Shown here piece by piece: positions 54,201-64,000 of a stretch of 64,000 bases of DNA (position 1 is the stretch's first letter; the number at the start of each line of letters is the position of its first letter). The stretch spans positions 676,721 through 740,720 of the forward strand of contig NC_082631.1 of assembly GCF_030936135.1 (NCBI RefSeq), in the 5' to 3' direction. A program made the position numbers and the translations under genes. Origin of the DNA: Gavia stellata (lineage: Eukaryota > Chordata > Aves > Gaviiformes > Gaviidae). The notes under the pieces are model-generated. The model was given only the letters and a program-made list of their open reading frames with translations, searched no databases and was not told the DNA's origin.

Positions 54201-57200
54201 GACAATCGGGTGCACGAACCGGGGACACCCATGCGGCTGCGCATCGAGGGTGACCACAATGCCCACGTGGGGTTGGTGGCCGTGGACAAGGGCGTCTTCG
54301 TCCTCAGCAAGAAGAACAAGCTCACCCAGTCCAAGGTGGGTGCTGGGGTCCCTGTCCCCGCTGTCCCTGGGTGGCGGCAGTGGCTGTCATGGCTGTCCCC
54401 TGTTGGTCGCAGGTTTGGGACATAGTGGAGAAGAGTGACATTGGCTGCACCCCGGGCAGCGGGAGGGACAACGTGGGCGTCTTTGCTGACGCTGGCCTCA
54501 GCCTGGTCACCAGCGTGAAGATCACCACGCCACAGCGAGGGGGTAGGGGACATGCTGGGGACTGGGACAACCTGGGGTGGCACCTTGGGGATGGGGTAGG
54601 TGACACCTTGGAGATGCGGCACTTCAAGAATGGGGGAGTGTGACGCCTCAGGGATGGGGGATGTGTCCCTTGAGCTTTGGGATGTGACACCTGATGTCAA
54701 GGGGAAGTGACACCTGGGTTTGGGGCTGTGACACCGTGGGGTACTGACCTGTGTCCTCTCTGTCCCCAGAGGTCCAGTGTCCCCAGCCTGCGAAACGCAA
54801 GCGCCGCTCCCTGCAGCTCATCGAGTACAAAGGCACCAAGGGTAGGTGGCACTGGGAGTGTCCCATGTCCCCAAGAACACTGCAATGTCCTGTGCCTCTG
54901 AGGACACCAGATTGTCCCATGTCCCTGAAGATGCCAAAGTGTGCCAGGTCCCCGAGGGACACGCGAGCATTCCATGTCCCAATCAATACCAGTGTCCCAT
55001 GTCCCCAGGGGACACCAGAGCATCCCATGTCCCAATAAATACCAGCGTCCCATGTCCCTGAGGGGCATCAGAGTGTCCCATGTCCCTGGTGATACCACAG
55101 TGTCCCATATCCCAAAGGACACCAGAGTGTCCCATGTCCCTGAGGATGCCAAAGTGTGCCAGGTCCCCGAGGGACACCGGCGCATCCCATGTCCCAATGA
55201 ATACCAGCATCCCATGTCCCTGAGGGGCTTCAGAGTGTCCCATGTGTCCCATATCCCGAAGGACACCAGGGTGTCCCGTGTCCCTGGTGGCCCTCAGGCC
55301 AGGGGCTTTGGGACTGGGTGCCAGCTGGGTGCCTCGGTGCTGGCAGCGGCTGAGTACACGGATAAGGTGCTCCGCAAGTGTTGTGAGGACGGCATGAAGG
55401 AAAACCCCATGGGCCACAGCTGCGAGCATCGGACCAACTACATCCAGGACGGAGAAGCCTGCATCCGGGCCTTCCTCGACTGCTGCAACTACATCAAGGG
55501 CATCCGCGACCAGAAGCAGCGCGAGCTCCACCTCGAGCTGGCTCGAAGCAAGTGCTGGGCAATGGTGGGGTGATGGTGGGGTCGGCAATTGGGCAAAACT
55601 TGGGCGAAGCTTAAGTGAAGCTTGGGTGAAGGTCGGGTGAACCTCGGGCATTGCTTGCGCTATGTTTGAGTGATGCTTGGGCGATGCTTGGGTGAAGGTC
55701 AGGTGAACCTCGGGCATTGCTTGCGCTATCCTTGGGCAATGCTTGGGTGAAAGTTGGGTGATGGCCTAGATGATGCTTGGGCAAAACAAGGGTGGTGCTT
55801 GGATAATGCTGGGGTGATACTGGCTCCACCCAGGGGTTGGACCCCTGAGGCCACGGTCGAGAGGGACACTGCCACCCCCAGGCGAGGCGGACGATGGCTT
55901 CCTGGCCGACGAGGACATCACCTCACGGAGCCTCTTCCCGGAGAGCTGGCTGTGGCAGGTGGAGTCGCTGACGGAGCAGCCCAATGAGCTGGGGTGAGCC
56001 CTGAGCCCTTGTCCCACTACCCCTCCACCTCATGGCTCAACTTGGGGATCATTATCTCCTCCCCGTCCATCTCCAGACACTGCCCTGCCTATTCTGGAGA
56101 CCAGTTATAATCCCCCCAAGTCCAGACAAGGGCCACCTTTGACCCCCTGGTGCTGCCTCAGGACCAGCTATGTCAACTTGGTCCAACTCAGGGGTCATCT
56201 ACAACCCCCTGGTCTAGCTTGGGGACCAGCTATGACCCCCGCTACTCCAGCTTGGTGGCTGGTTACACCTCCCTAGCCTGACTTGGGGCCGGTTATGACC
56301 CTCTTGGTCATTCCCATCTTCTCCAGAATCTCCAAGAAGACTCTGCCTGTGTACCTGAAGGACTCCATCACCACGTGGGAGGTCCTGGCCGTCAGCCTGT
56401 CACAGACCAAGGGTACGTGATGGAGTAGGAAGATGTCCCTGAGGATCAAAGGAATCCCCCAAACCTTGGGGGTGGTCCCTGGGACTTGAAGGGTCCCCTA
56501 AAGCCTGGTGGGTTTCCTTGGGGTTTGAGGGTTCTCCAAAATCTTAGAGGGGTTCATACCACTGGAGAGGTGCGCCAAACTTTGGGGAGATCCCCCAAAG
56601 CTTGGTGGCAGTCCTCGGGACTTGAGGGATCCCCTAAACCTTGGGAGGACTCCATGGACCTTGAGGGATCTCCTAAGCCTTGGGAGGACTCCACGGGACT
56701 TGAGGGATCTCCTAAACCTTGGGAGGACTCCATGGAACTTGAGGGATCTCCTAAGCCTTGGGAGGACTCCATGGAACTTGAGGGATCTCCTAAGCCTTGG
56801 GAGGACTCCATGGGACTTGAGGGATCCCCTAAACCTTGGGAGGACTCCATGGACCTTGAGGGATCTCCTAAGCCTTGGGAGGACTCCATGGACCTTGAGG
56901 GATCTCCGAAAGCCTTGGGGATGTCCCTGGGACATGAGGGGCCCAGCAAGCCCATAAGCCTGAACCCCATGTCCCTGTGGGCCACCCTGCAGGGCTGTGC
57001 GTGGCTGACCCCTATGAGATCACGGTGATGAAGGAGTTCTTTATCGACCTGCGCCTGCCCTACTCTGTCGTGAGGAACGAGCAAGTGGAGATCCGTGCCA
57101 TCCTCTACAACTACTGGACGCACGAAATCACGGTTGGCAGGGGACCCATGCCCGGGCTTCTGGGGGATCTGTGGCCACCTGAATCCCACGGCCAACATCT

Positions 57201-60200
57201 CTGTGCCCTGCAGGTGCGCGTGGAGCTGATGCACAACCCAGCCCTGTGCAGCGCCTCCACCTCCAAGATGCGCTACCAGCAGATCCTCAAGCTGAAAGCC
57301 CAGTCATCATGGGCCGTGCCCTTCGTCATCGTGCCCTTGCAGCTGGGGCTGCATGATGTCGAGGTGAAGGCAGCTGTCCGGGGCAGCTTCGTGGCTGACG
57401 GTGTCAAGAAGAAGCTCAAAGTTGTGGTGAGTGGCCATTGCTGTTCATGGTGTCTCCACCACATGGTGCCACCTCCATCCCTGAGATCTCCCCAGCGTGG
57501 AATCCCTGTGACATCCCTGTCTCCACTATTGTCCTGGTGTTGGTACCCAGGGATGAAGGATCCTCCCCCCAGGATACTCAAATGTGGTCTCCCGGGGCTC
57601 TCCCAGTTTGTCCCGTGACCTGGGGTGCCAGTTTACACTGGGGCACCTTTCCTGGACAACCCAGAGAGGTTGGGAAGGTGGGACCCAAAACCAGCCCAAC
57701 CTTTAGCATTGAACTCTCACCTCTGCAGCCCGAAGGGATGAGGTTGGAGAAGACGGTGAAGATAGTTGAGCTCGACCCGAAGACGAAGGGAATCAGTGAG
57801 TGGCCCCAGCTGGTCTTGGGGATGTCTCAAGTCCATGGGGATGTCCCACCGAGGGAATCTCTGGGGCATCACAGGGGACAAGGGAAGTCCCACTGTGGGT
57901 CTGGGACATCTTGGGGGATGAAGGGTGTACTGCCAAAGGTAGGACTGGGGCATCTAGGGGGACAAAGGACATCCTACTATGGAGCTGGGGCATCTCAGGG
58001 AATGAGGGATGTCCTGCTGTGGCTCTGGGGAATCCTTGGGGACAAGGGACATCCTACTAGGAGCTGGGACATGTCAAGGGAGAAGGGACATCCTGGTATG
58101 GTTCTGGAATATCTTGAGGGACAAGGAATATCCTGCTGCAGATGTGGGGCAGGGCTGGGTCACCTCAGGGTGGGGTGGGACATGAAGGATTTGGGGTCAC
58201 CCACCTCCATCCTGGCCTCCCTGCCCCACAGATGGTGTACAGGAAGAGAAGGTGGGGCCAGCAAACCTCTCTGACATTGTCCCCAACACTGAGTCGGAGA
58301 CCAAAGTCAGCATCCAAGGTGAGAGCAGGGGATGGGACACACGTGGGGACGAGCTGGGAGGGGGTGGGCCACTCCTGGCTTGACGTCTCCCCTTCTTCTG
58401 GTCCAGGCAACCCTGTGTCCATCATTGTGGAGAAAGCCATCGACGGGGACAAGCTGAAGCACCTCATCGTGACGCCATCGGGCTGTGGGGAGCAGAACAT
58501 GATCGGGATGACGCCCACTGTCATTGCCACCCACTACCTGGACAGCACATTGCAGTGGGAAAACCTCGGCGTTGACCGCCGTGCTGAGGCCATAGCCTTG
58601 ATTAAAAAGGGTAGGAGCACCCCCCAAAGGGTGGGAGCATCACCTGGTTTCCTCTCTTGAGGTGCAAAATGTCGCCCTCATCCAAGGTGCTGAAGCCATC
58701 TGCACCTTTGAAGAAGACGTGGGTTGGGTGCTACCAGTTCGGGGATTTCTAGAGCTACTGGTTTGCACTGGAACGTGCTCCATAGTGCGTTGGTGGCCTG
58801 AAGCTACCTCAGTTTGGCTGGGTGCTCCTTGTGTTGGCCAACGGTTGGAGGGCATTGGTGGCCTGAAGGCACGCCGGGTGCTCCTTGTGTTGGCCAACCA
58901 CCATCCCTTCACCAGGTTACACCCAACAACTTGCTTTCCGGAAACCTGACAGCTCCTATGCCGCCTTCAAGGACCGCCCAGCAAGCACCTGGTGAGGGTC
59001 ATGTTGCCACCACCACAAGGGTCCGGGTGACAGGGTTAGACATGACTCTAAGGTCCTCCTGTCCCCAGGTTGACAGCCTACGTGGCCAAAGTCTTTGCCA
59101 TGGCCATCAAGCTGGTAGACATTGAGCCCGAGGTGGTTTGTGGTGCTGTGAAATGGCTCATCCTGGAGAAGCAGAAGCCAGATGGGATTTTCCAAGAAGA
59201 TGCTCCTGTCATCCATAAGCAGATGGTGGTACGGAGGGGATCCAAACCCTGTCCCTGCTGGTGGCCAAAGCCCTGTTGGCTCGAGGATGGGCTTTTGGAA
59301 TGAGCTGTGGGGAAAGGACTATGTTGGGTGACAGGGACGAGTGTTGGGTGGACAGAGCTTGCTGTGAAAACCACGATCCTAAGTTTTTTCCCCTCCATTT
59401 TGTCATTCAGGGAGGCTACCAGGGTGCCGAGCCCGAGGTGTCACTGACAGCCTTTGTCCTCATCACGCTGCAGGAGGCCCGGGAGATCTGCAAGGACCAT
59501 GTCAACGTGAGTGGCCCAGTCCTCAACCCCACATGGGGACGGGGGGGGGACAGCTGGCACTTGTCACATAGGAGGACGGTACTTCAAGACGAGGTGCCCA
59601 ACCCTTATAGCAGCCACCTGAGAATCCAAACTTCCCATCTTTTCTGCCCAGAGCTTGGATGGAAGCATCACCAAAGCCGCCGAATACCTTGCCCGGAGGT
59701 ACCAGTCGCTGACCCGACCCTACACGGTGGCCCTGGCCTCCTATGCCTTGGCCCTGACAGGCAAACTCAAAAGCGAGAAAGTTCTCATGAAGTTTTCCAA
59801 AGGTGATGTCTCACCAAGGGGGGGACAAAACTGGGGGGGGGGGGGGAGGTAATTATGGGTTACCTGGTGGGGGGAGAAATCATCCCTAGAGGGTGCTGAG
59901 GGACCGATGTCACCCCAGAGGGCCAACGCTGGGAGGAACGCAACGCCCGTACCTACAACATCGAGGGGACGTCCTACGCATTGCTGGCCTTGCTGCAAAT
60001 GGAGAAGCCGGAGCTGACGGGGCCGGTGGCCCGCTGGCTTGCCCAGCAGAACTACTTCGGTGGTGGCTACGGATCCACTCAGGTGGGCTACGGGCCCCCC
60101 TGGCACCCATGGGTGCTGTCCTGGCACCCGCTGCCATGGGGAAGGGGGACAGGAAGATAGGGGTTGAGAGCTTTGTTGGGGGTTGAGGGGTCACCTTGTG

Positions 60201-63200
60201 GCTCTGGGGACTCCAGGGACATGGCATGACTCTTGGGGGACACCTCTGGTCCCATGGGACCCCAAAGGCATTGGGGAAGCCCTCAGGACTTGGGGGTCAC
60301 CTCAGGGCCCTTGAGACCCCCAGGGACATGGTATGTCCTTGGGGAACACCCCAGCTCCCACGGGATCTCAAGGGCTTTGGAAAACTCTGAGGGACACCCT
60401 CGTCCCTGGGGACACCTCCAGACCCCGGGGACCCTCAGGGACATGTCCTGTCCATGGGGGACACCTCTGCTCCATAAGACCTCCAAGGGTATGTTCCAGG
60501 TCATATCAGGTGGCCCCAGGGCTTGGGGTCACCCTGGGCTCAGGGCCACCCAGGGGGCTTTGGGGATGCTCCAGACGGTGTCCGCAAGCCCTGGTGACAC
60601 AGGTGTCCCTGCAGGCCACCATCCTGGTATTCCAAGCGTTGGCCCAGTACCAGGTGGTATCTCCGCGGCAGCTCGAGCTCAACCTCGACGTGTCGGTGCT
60701 GCTGCCGCGCCGTGCCAGTGCCGTCACCTACCGCATCGAGAACCGCAATGCCCTGGTGGCACGTTCCGCCGAGGTACCAGCACCCTTGTCACCGTTGTCA
60801 CTGTCACCATCAGGACCATGGGGGTGCAGCACGGCTCGCTGTGCTGTTGCTGTCCATGGGATGTCCCTGTCCCCTCTGTGTCTCTTCATGTCCCAGGACA
60901 ATCTTGTCCCCTCGCTATGGCCTCAGGTGTCCCTGTCCCTTCCATGTCCCCTCCATGTGCTGTCCCCTCTGTGTCCTTCCAAGGCTTGGGATGTCCCTAC
61001 CATGTCCCTCCATGTCCTAGGCCGATCTTGTCCCCTCCCTTGCTGCGACCTGGAGTGTCTCTGTCCCCTTCATGTCCCTCCATGTCCTCTGATTTCTTTG
61101 TCCCCTCCATGTCCTTCAATGTCCCTGTCCCCTTTGTGTCTTGCAACGCTGTTGTCTCCTCCATGTCTTGGGATGTCTCTGTCCCTTCTACACACCCCTC
61201 CATGTCCCCACATGCCTCCATGGCCCAGGATGCCCCATCCCTTCCATGTCCCTCCCAGGGGATGTCCCTGTCCCTCCCCAGCGTCCCCTCTCCCCACAGA
61301 CCAAGTTGAATGAAGACATCACGGTGAAAGCTGAGGGCACGGGCAAGGGGACAATGACAGTGGTGACCATCTACAATGCCAAGGTCCCCAACAAGGACAA
61401 CAAGTGTGACAATTTTGACCTGCGGGTGCAGGTGGACGACGTGAAGACAGGTGAGTCCCCCACATGTCCCCCCATGTCCTCACTATGTCCCCCTGTACCT
61501 CTTCCCATGTCATCTACATATGCATGGCACCCCATGTCCTCTTCAATGTCCCCCATCTCCCCTCATTGTCCCCACGTCCCCCCCACAGGCAAGGAACAGG
61601 AGGGCGTCTTCCGCTCCGTCAAAATCACCATCTGCACCAGGTAGGACAGGCTGGGGACGTTGGGGACATCAGGGACATTGGAGATAAGGAGGGGAATCAG
61701 GATACTGGGGACAGGGACACCAGGGAAAAGGATGGGGACGCTGGGGACAAACAGGGCTCAGCCCCACTTTGTCCCATAGGGATCCTTGGGAACCGGGTCA
61801 TCAGGGATGGGGATTCTGGGGACAATAGGGCAGTTGGGGACAGGCGGTGGCCTCAGCCCTGTCCCCACAGGTACCTGGACAATGTGGATGCCACCATGTC
61901 CATCCTCGATGTCTCCATGCTCACGGGCTTCTTTCCTGACGTCCAGGACCTGAAAAGGGTGAGTGCGGGGACGTGGGGACACGCGGGGGGACCTGGGGGA
62001 GACACAGGACCTTGCGACTTTGTGCCGTCGTGTCCCACCGTGTCCCCACATCTCCCTAACCCGCATATGTGTCCCCCATGTCCTTGTGTCCCCACATCCC
62101 AATGTGTCCCTGTGTGTCACCGTGTCCCCATGTTCCCCCGTTGCCACTGCATCCCTGTGTCCCTACCTTTCCCTCCATGGCCGTGTGTCCCCATGTCCCC
62201 TGGTGTCACTGTCCCTACGTCCCCATGTCCCCCTGTGTCCCCACATCTCTGCAAGTCCCCTGCATCCTGCCATGGCCACGTGTCCCCGCGTGTCCCATGT
62301 GGCCAGCATCACCGTGTCCCTATGTGCCCCTGTGTCCATACATCCCTGTATCCTGATGCGGTTGCGTGTCCCCACGTGTCCCTGTATGTCCTGTATGTCC
62401 GGTGTCCTGTATGTCCGGTGTCACCATGTCCCTGTCCCCAGCTCACGGAGGGGGTCGACAGGTACATCTCCAAGTATGAGATCGACCAATTACAGTCGGA
62501 CCGCAGCAACCTCATCATCTACCTCGACAAGGTGGGGACACGGGGGACATGAGGGGCATGAGGGACGTGGGGATGGGGACAAGATGGGACAGGATGGGGA
62601 CATGATAGGTCAGGGATAGGGACAGGGATGAGGTGGGACAGGGATGGGGACATGATGGGATAGGGTTGGGGACAGTCACAGGATGGGACAGGGATGGGGA
62701 TGTCATAGGACAGGGATGGGGATGGGGTGGGGACAGGGACAAGGATGGGCATAGGATGGAGTTGGGGACGGGGCAGGGACAGGATGGGGACAGGGATGAG
62801 GATGAAACTGGGGACACGGGTGGGGACAGGACTGGGACAGGGATGGGATGGGGTCACAGGTGGGGTTGGGGACATGGATAGGGACTGGAACAGGGACAGA
62901 GATGGCAATGAAGTTGGGGACATGGATGGGGACAGAGGTGAGGACATGAAAAGGGTCTCAGGGGTGGGGACAAGGACAGGGACGGGTCCAGGTCATGGAT
63001 AGGGACAGCATGGGGACATGGCTGGGGACAGGGCCAGGCTGGGGGTTTGGGTGCTGACTCCCAGCCTGACTGACTGCCATCCCCATGTCCCTGTGTCCCC
63101 GTGTCCCCGTCCCCAGATCTCGCACAAGGCCGAGGAGTGTTTCTCCTTCAAGGCCCACCAGCAATTCCAGGTGGGCTTGATCCAGCCCGCGGCCGTCACC

Positions 63201-63957
63201 GTCTACAGCTACTACAAGATCGGTGCGCCCCATGTCCCCTTGTGTCACCCTCAGGTCCCCTCCATCCCCACACTCCCCTCTGTGCCCCCTGCTTCCACAA
63301 AGTCCCCTCTGTGTCCTCCCTCTGTGTCCCCTCCTGTCCCTTTGTCCCACCACGTCCCTGCTGATCTTCTCCCCATGCCTGTGTCACCATGTCCCCCCCC
63401 GTCCCCATGTCCCCTTGCACGCCCTGCTGACCTCTCCCTCTGCATGTCACTGCTCTGTCCCCCTGTCTCCCACCGGTCCCCCCACCTTGTGTCCCCTCAT
63501 GTCCCCGTGTCCCTGCAGATGACCGCTGCACCCGTTTCTACCATCCGGACAAGGACGGTGGGCAACTGAGCAAGATCTGCTACGGGGACGTGTGCCGCTG
63601 CGCCGAAGGTGACATGGGGACAGAGGGACATGGGGACAGACTGGGTCAACACCCCTTACCGTGATGGGACACATCATGGCCATGATGGGACACGTCATTG
63701 CTGTGATGGAACATGTCATGGCCGTGATGGGACACGTCATTGACGAGATGGGATGTGTCATGACTGTGATGGAGTCATGTCCCTGCTATGGTGGGACATG
63801 TCCCTGCAATGATGGCACATGTCACTACCACAGTAGACCTTGTCATGGCCATGTCCCCATGTCCCCACAGAAAACTGCTTCATGCGGCACAAGCAAGACG
63901 TCCCGGTCACCGTCAACCAACGCATTGAGCGAGCCTGCGAACCGGGAGTTGACTACG
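48251..63957 (+). CDS. C3: Complement component C3 (exons 1-37 in window, 3' end beyond the edge)
   Basis: Thirty-seven exons encode the signal peptide, beta chain, RKRR processing site, C3a, alpha chain with the thioester domain, and the start of the C-terminal C345C region. Role: central complement protein. C3 convertases release C3a, and the exposed thioester of C3b attaches covalently to targets. Diagnostic sequence: GCGEQ thioester, LAR|S convertase site, catalytic-type His in QEDAPVIHK, and many exon sizes equal to the known human ones (193, 71, 95, 83, 91, 103, 116, 140, 213, 67, 87, 204, 76, 160, 164, 159, 52, 88, 90). Oddities: +1 frameshift in exon 3, a GC-AG intron after exon 17, and exon 31 of 151 nt, which appears to equal human exons 31 and 32 joined. 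The last exon in view ends at 63957. About three more (human 39-41) lie outside. Confidence 0.97.
48345..48870. repeat. C3 intron 1: CCATGGGACCCCC-type low-complexity repeat
   Basis: Degenerate TGGGACCCCCC / CCCATGGGACCC units. The rest of the intron to 49128 is G-rich (GGGGTGCTGTGGGG) without a recognised element. Confidence 0.7.
51640..51702 (+). pseudogene. Possible remnant of a duplicated C3 exon 9 end
   Basis: Within intron 9, CTCTATGTGTCTGTCACAGT (from 51665) resembles the end of exon 9 (CTCTACGTCTCCGTCACCGT, from 51557), about 22 of 30 positions. It translates as [10 protein letters not shown] against [10 protein letters not shown]. There is no usable donor at the matching place, so it looks like a decayed partial duplicate. 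Chance similarity in a repeat-rich intron is possible. Confidence 0.4.
52480..53235. repeat. C3 intron 11: GACCAAGGACCAGGATGGCC-type repeat
   Basis: Degenerate units of about 30-40 bp combining ATTGACCAAGGGCCAGG, GATGGCCAAGGTCAGGGGG and ATGTCCATGGTGGCC fill the intron. No exon-like segment was seen. Confidence 0.8.
54808..55546 (+). other. C3: C3a anaphylatoxin segment
   Basis: Encoded by 54808-54841 plus 55347-55546, 78 codons (77 in human). It has the anaphylatoxin cysteine pattern KCCEDGM, HSC, EAC and DCCNY, and ends ELHLELAR. The C-terminal LAR is the receptor-binding end and the convertase cleavage site. The following codon is Ser across the splice. Confidence 0.95.
54875..55290. repeat. 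C3 intron 16: GTGTCCCATGTCCCTGAGGA-type minisatellite
   Basis: Units of about 30-45 bp (CCAGAGTGTCCCATGTCCC, AATACCAGCATCCCATG) within the C3a-coding part of the gene. A block of about 180 bp is repeated twice (from about 54915 and 55130). Confidence 0.85.
55547..55883 (+). other. C3: C3 intron 17 with GC-AG splice sites
   Basis: After CTGGCTCGAA (exon end 55547) the next bases are GCAAGT, the usual GC-donor sequence. No GT donor keeps frame and family sequence. Joining to the acceptor at 55881 gives [15 protein letters not shown], the same length as human up to SRS and FPESW. The intron also holds a repeat of GCTTGGGTGAAGGTCGGGTG type (55590-55800). Exon 18 itself starts at 55882. Confidence 0.75.
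56630..56925. repeat. C3 intron 19: 39-bp minisatellite, about 7 copies
   Basis: The unit is TTGGGAGGACTCCATGGACC followed by TTGAGGGATCTCCTAAGCC. Period 39 was checked at 56641 and 56680. Confidence 0.9.
57830..58145. repeat. C3 intron 22: GGGACATCCTACTATGG-type repeat
   Basis: Degenerate units of about 45-60 bp (GGGGCATCTCAGGGAATGAG, GGGACATCCTACTA) inside the intron. Confidence 0.75.
58407..60082 (+). other. C3: C3 exons 24-29: thioester domain
   Basis: Exons 58407-58610, 58916-58991, 59069-59228, 59411-59506, 59652-59802, 59919-60082. The thioester motif GCGEQ is at 58481-58495. The catalytic-type histidine (human H1126) is the CAT codon at 59214-59216 in QEDAPVIHK. This predicts normal C3-type transacylation to hydroxyls. 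Other blocks: [48 protein letters not shown]. Confidence 0.95.
60800..61290. repeat. C3 intron 30: TGTCCCCTCCATGTCC-type repeat
   Basis: Pyrimidine-rich units such as CCCCTCCATGTCCTTC and GTCCCTCCATGTCC. Similar sequence recurs in the introns at 61960-62440 and 63225-63510, and a purine-rich counterpart (GGGATGGGGACAGGATG) at 62560-63050. Confidence 0.8.
63640..63835. repeat. C3 intron 36: GATGGGACACGTCATTGCTG-type repeat
   Basis: About nine degenerate 18-24-bp units (GTGATGGGACACGTCAT) just before the last exon in the window. Confidence 0.8.
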
Positions 63958-64000
63958 GTGGGACGTGGGGGACATGGGGGACATGGGGGGACATGGGGTC

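Larger units (their letters stand above)
48251..54807 (+). other. C3: C3 exons 1-16: signal peptide and beta chain (MG1-MG6), furin site
   Basis: Exons 48251-48321, 49129-49321, 49729-49889, 50169-50239, 50320-50414, 50495-50577, 50665-50755, 51161-51263, 51470-51590, 51934-52049, 52332-52478, 53282-53494, 53591-53785, 54174-54335, 54413-54542, 54770-54841. The leader is [20 protein letters not shown]. Exon 3 reads [14 protein letters not shown] in one frame and [14 protein letters not shown] in the next, so one base is extra near GAGCGGGTCACATC (161 nt where 160 fits). Conserved MG blocks include [11 protein letters not shown] and [20 protein letters not shown]. The basic site KRKRR ends at 54807, where beta and alpha chains separate. 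Confidence 0.93.
55882..58318 (+). other. C3: C3 exons 18-23: alpha' N-terminus, MG6-MG7 and first CUB part
   Basis: Exons 55882-55993, 56327-56412, 56993-57132, 57214-57426, 57729-57795, 58232-58318. Conserved blocks: [81 protein letters not shown]. All junctions are in phase. Confidence 0.93.
60615..63957 (+). other. C3: C3 exons 30-37: CUB second part, MG8 and start of C345C
   Basis: Exons 60615-60773, 61300-61450, 61589-61640, 61871-61958, 62442-62531, 63117-63222, 63519-63608, 63871-63957. Blocks: [82 protein letters not shown]. Exon 31 (151 nt) spans what I recall as two human exons (60 + 91). Confidence 0.93.

Noticed and set aside
1-64000. tRNA, rRNA, microRNA or transposable elements
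   Set aside because: None recognised by eye: no CR1, LTR or tRNA-like cloverleaf sequence stood out. A proper scan could still find small or decayed copies.

Overview
The window reads as vertebrate, most likely avian, nuclear DNA from a GC-rich gene-dense microchromosome. Five multi-exon genes with canonical splice signals sit among short introns that are packed with minisatellites. The avian call is an inference from compactness, GC richness, repeat style and gene content; no CR1 or other transposon was recognised.

Layout. (1) 1-11.5 kb, + strand: two tandem type II C-type lectin receptors. Lectin A (2035-5641, 9 coding exons, 315 aa) keeps the EPN/WND calcium and sugar site. Lectin B (6696-10875, 10 coding exons, 330 aa) has lost EPN and carries a duplicated cytoplasmic exon and an acidic tyrosine motif. 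(2) 11.9-17.1 kb: a gene-poor stretch with a 3.1 kb minisatellite containing a 945-bp higher-order duplication, a cluster of CCAAT boxes, and further minisatellites. (3) 17.1-28.8 kb, - strand: an adhesion GPCR of the ADGRE (EMR/CD97) family, 16 coding exons, 640 aa. (4) 29.4-45.6 kb, - strand: VAV1, complete with 27 coding exons, but with two apparent frameshifts. (5) 48.25-63.96 kb, + strand: complement C3 from its start codon through 37 exons. It runs off the right edge and has one apparent frameshift.

The order and relative strands ADGRE - VAV1 - C3 match the human 19p13.3 block C3 - VAV1 - ADGRE1 in inverted orientation. GPR108, TRIP10 and SH2D3A, which lie between C3 and VAV1 in human, are not in the 2.6 kb separating them here. 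All five genes belong to innate immunity or leukocyte signalling: lectin receptors, a myeloid adhesion GPCR, the Rho-family exchange factor of antigen-receptor signalling, and the central complement protein.

Exon borders were placed by hand from splice consensus, reading phase and family conservation. In the lectins and the GPCR every junction is phase-consistent. VAV1 and C3 are phase-consistent except at the three frameshift sites, which look more like base-calling errors than gene decay. Nearly every intron and spacer longer than 300 bp is mostly tandem repeat. Many of these repeats are open in several frames on both strands and create long false reading frames.
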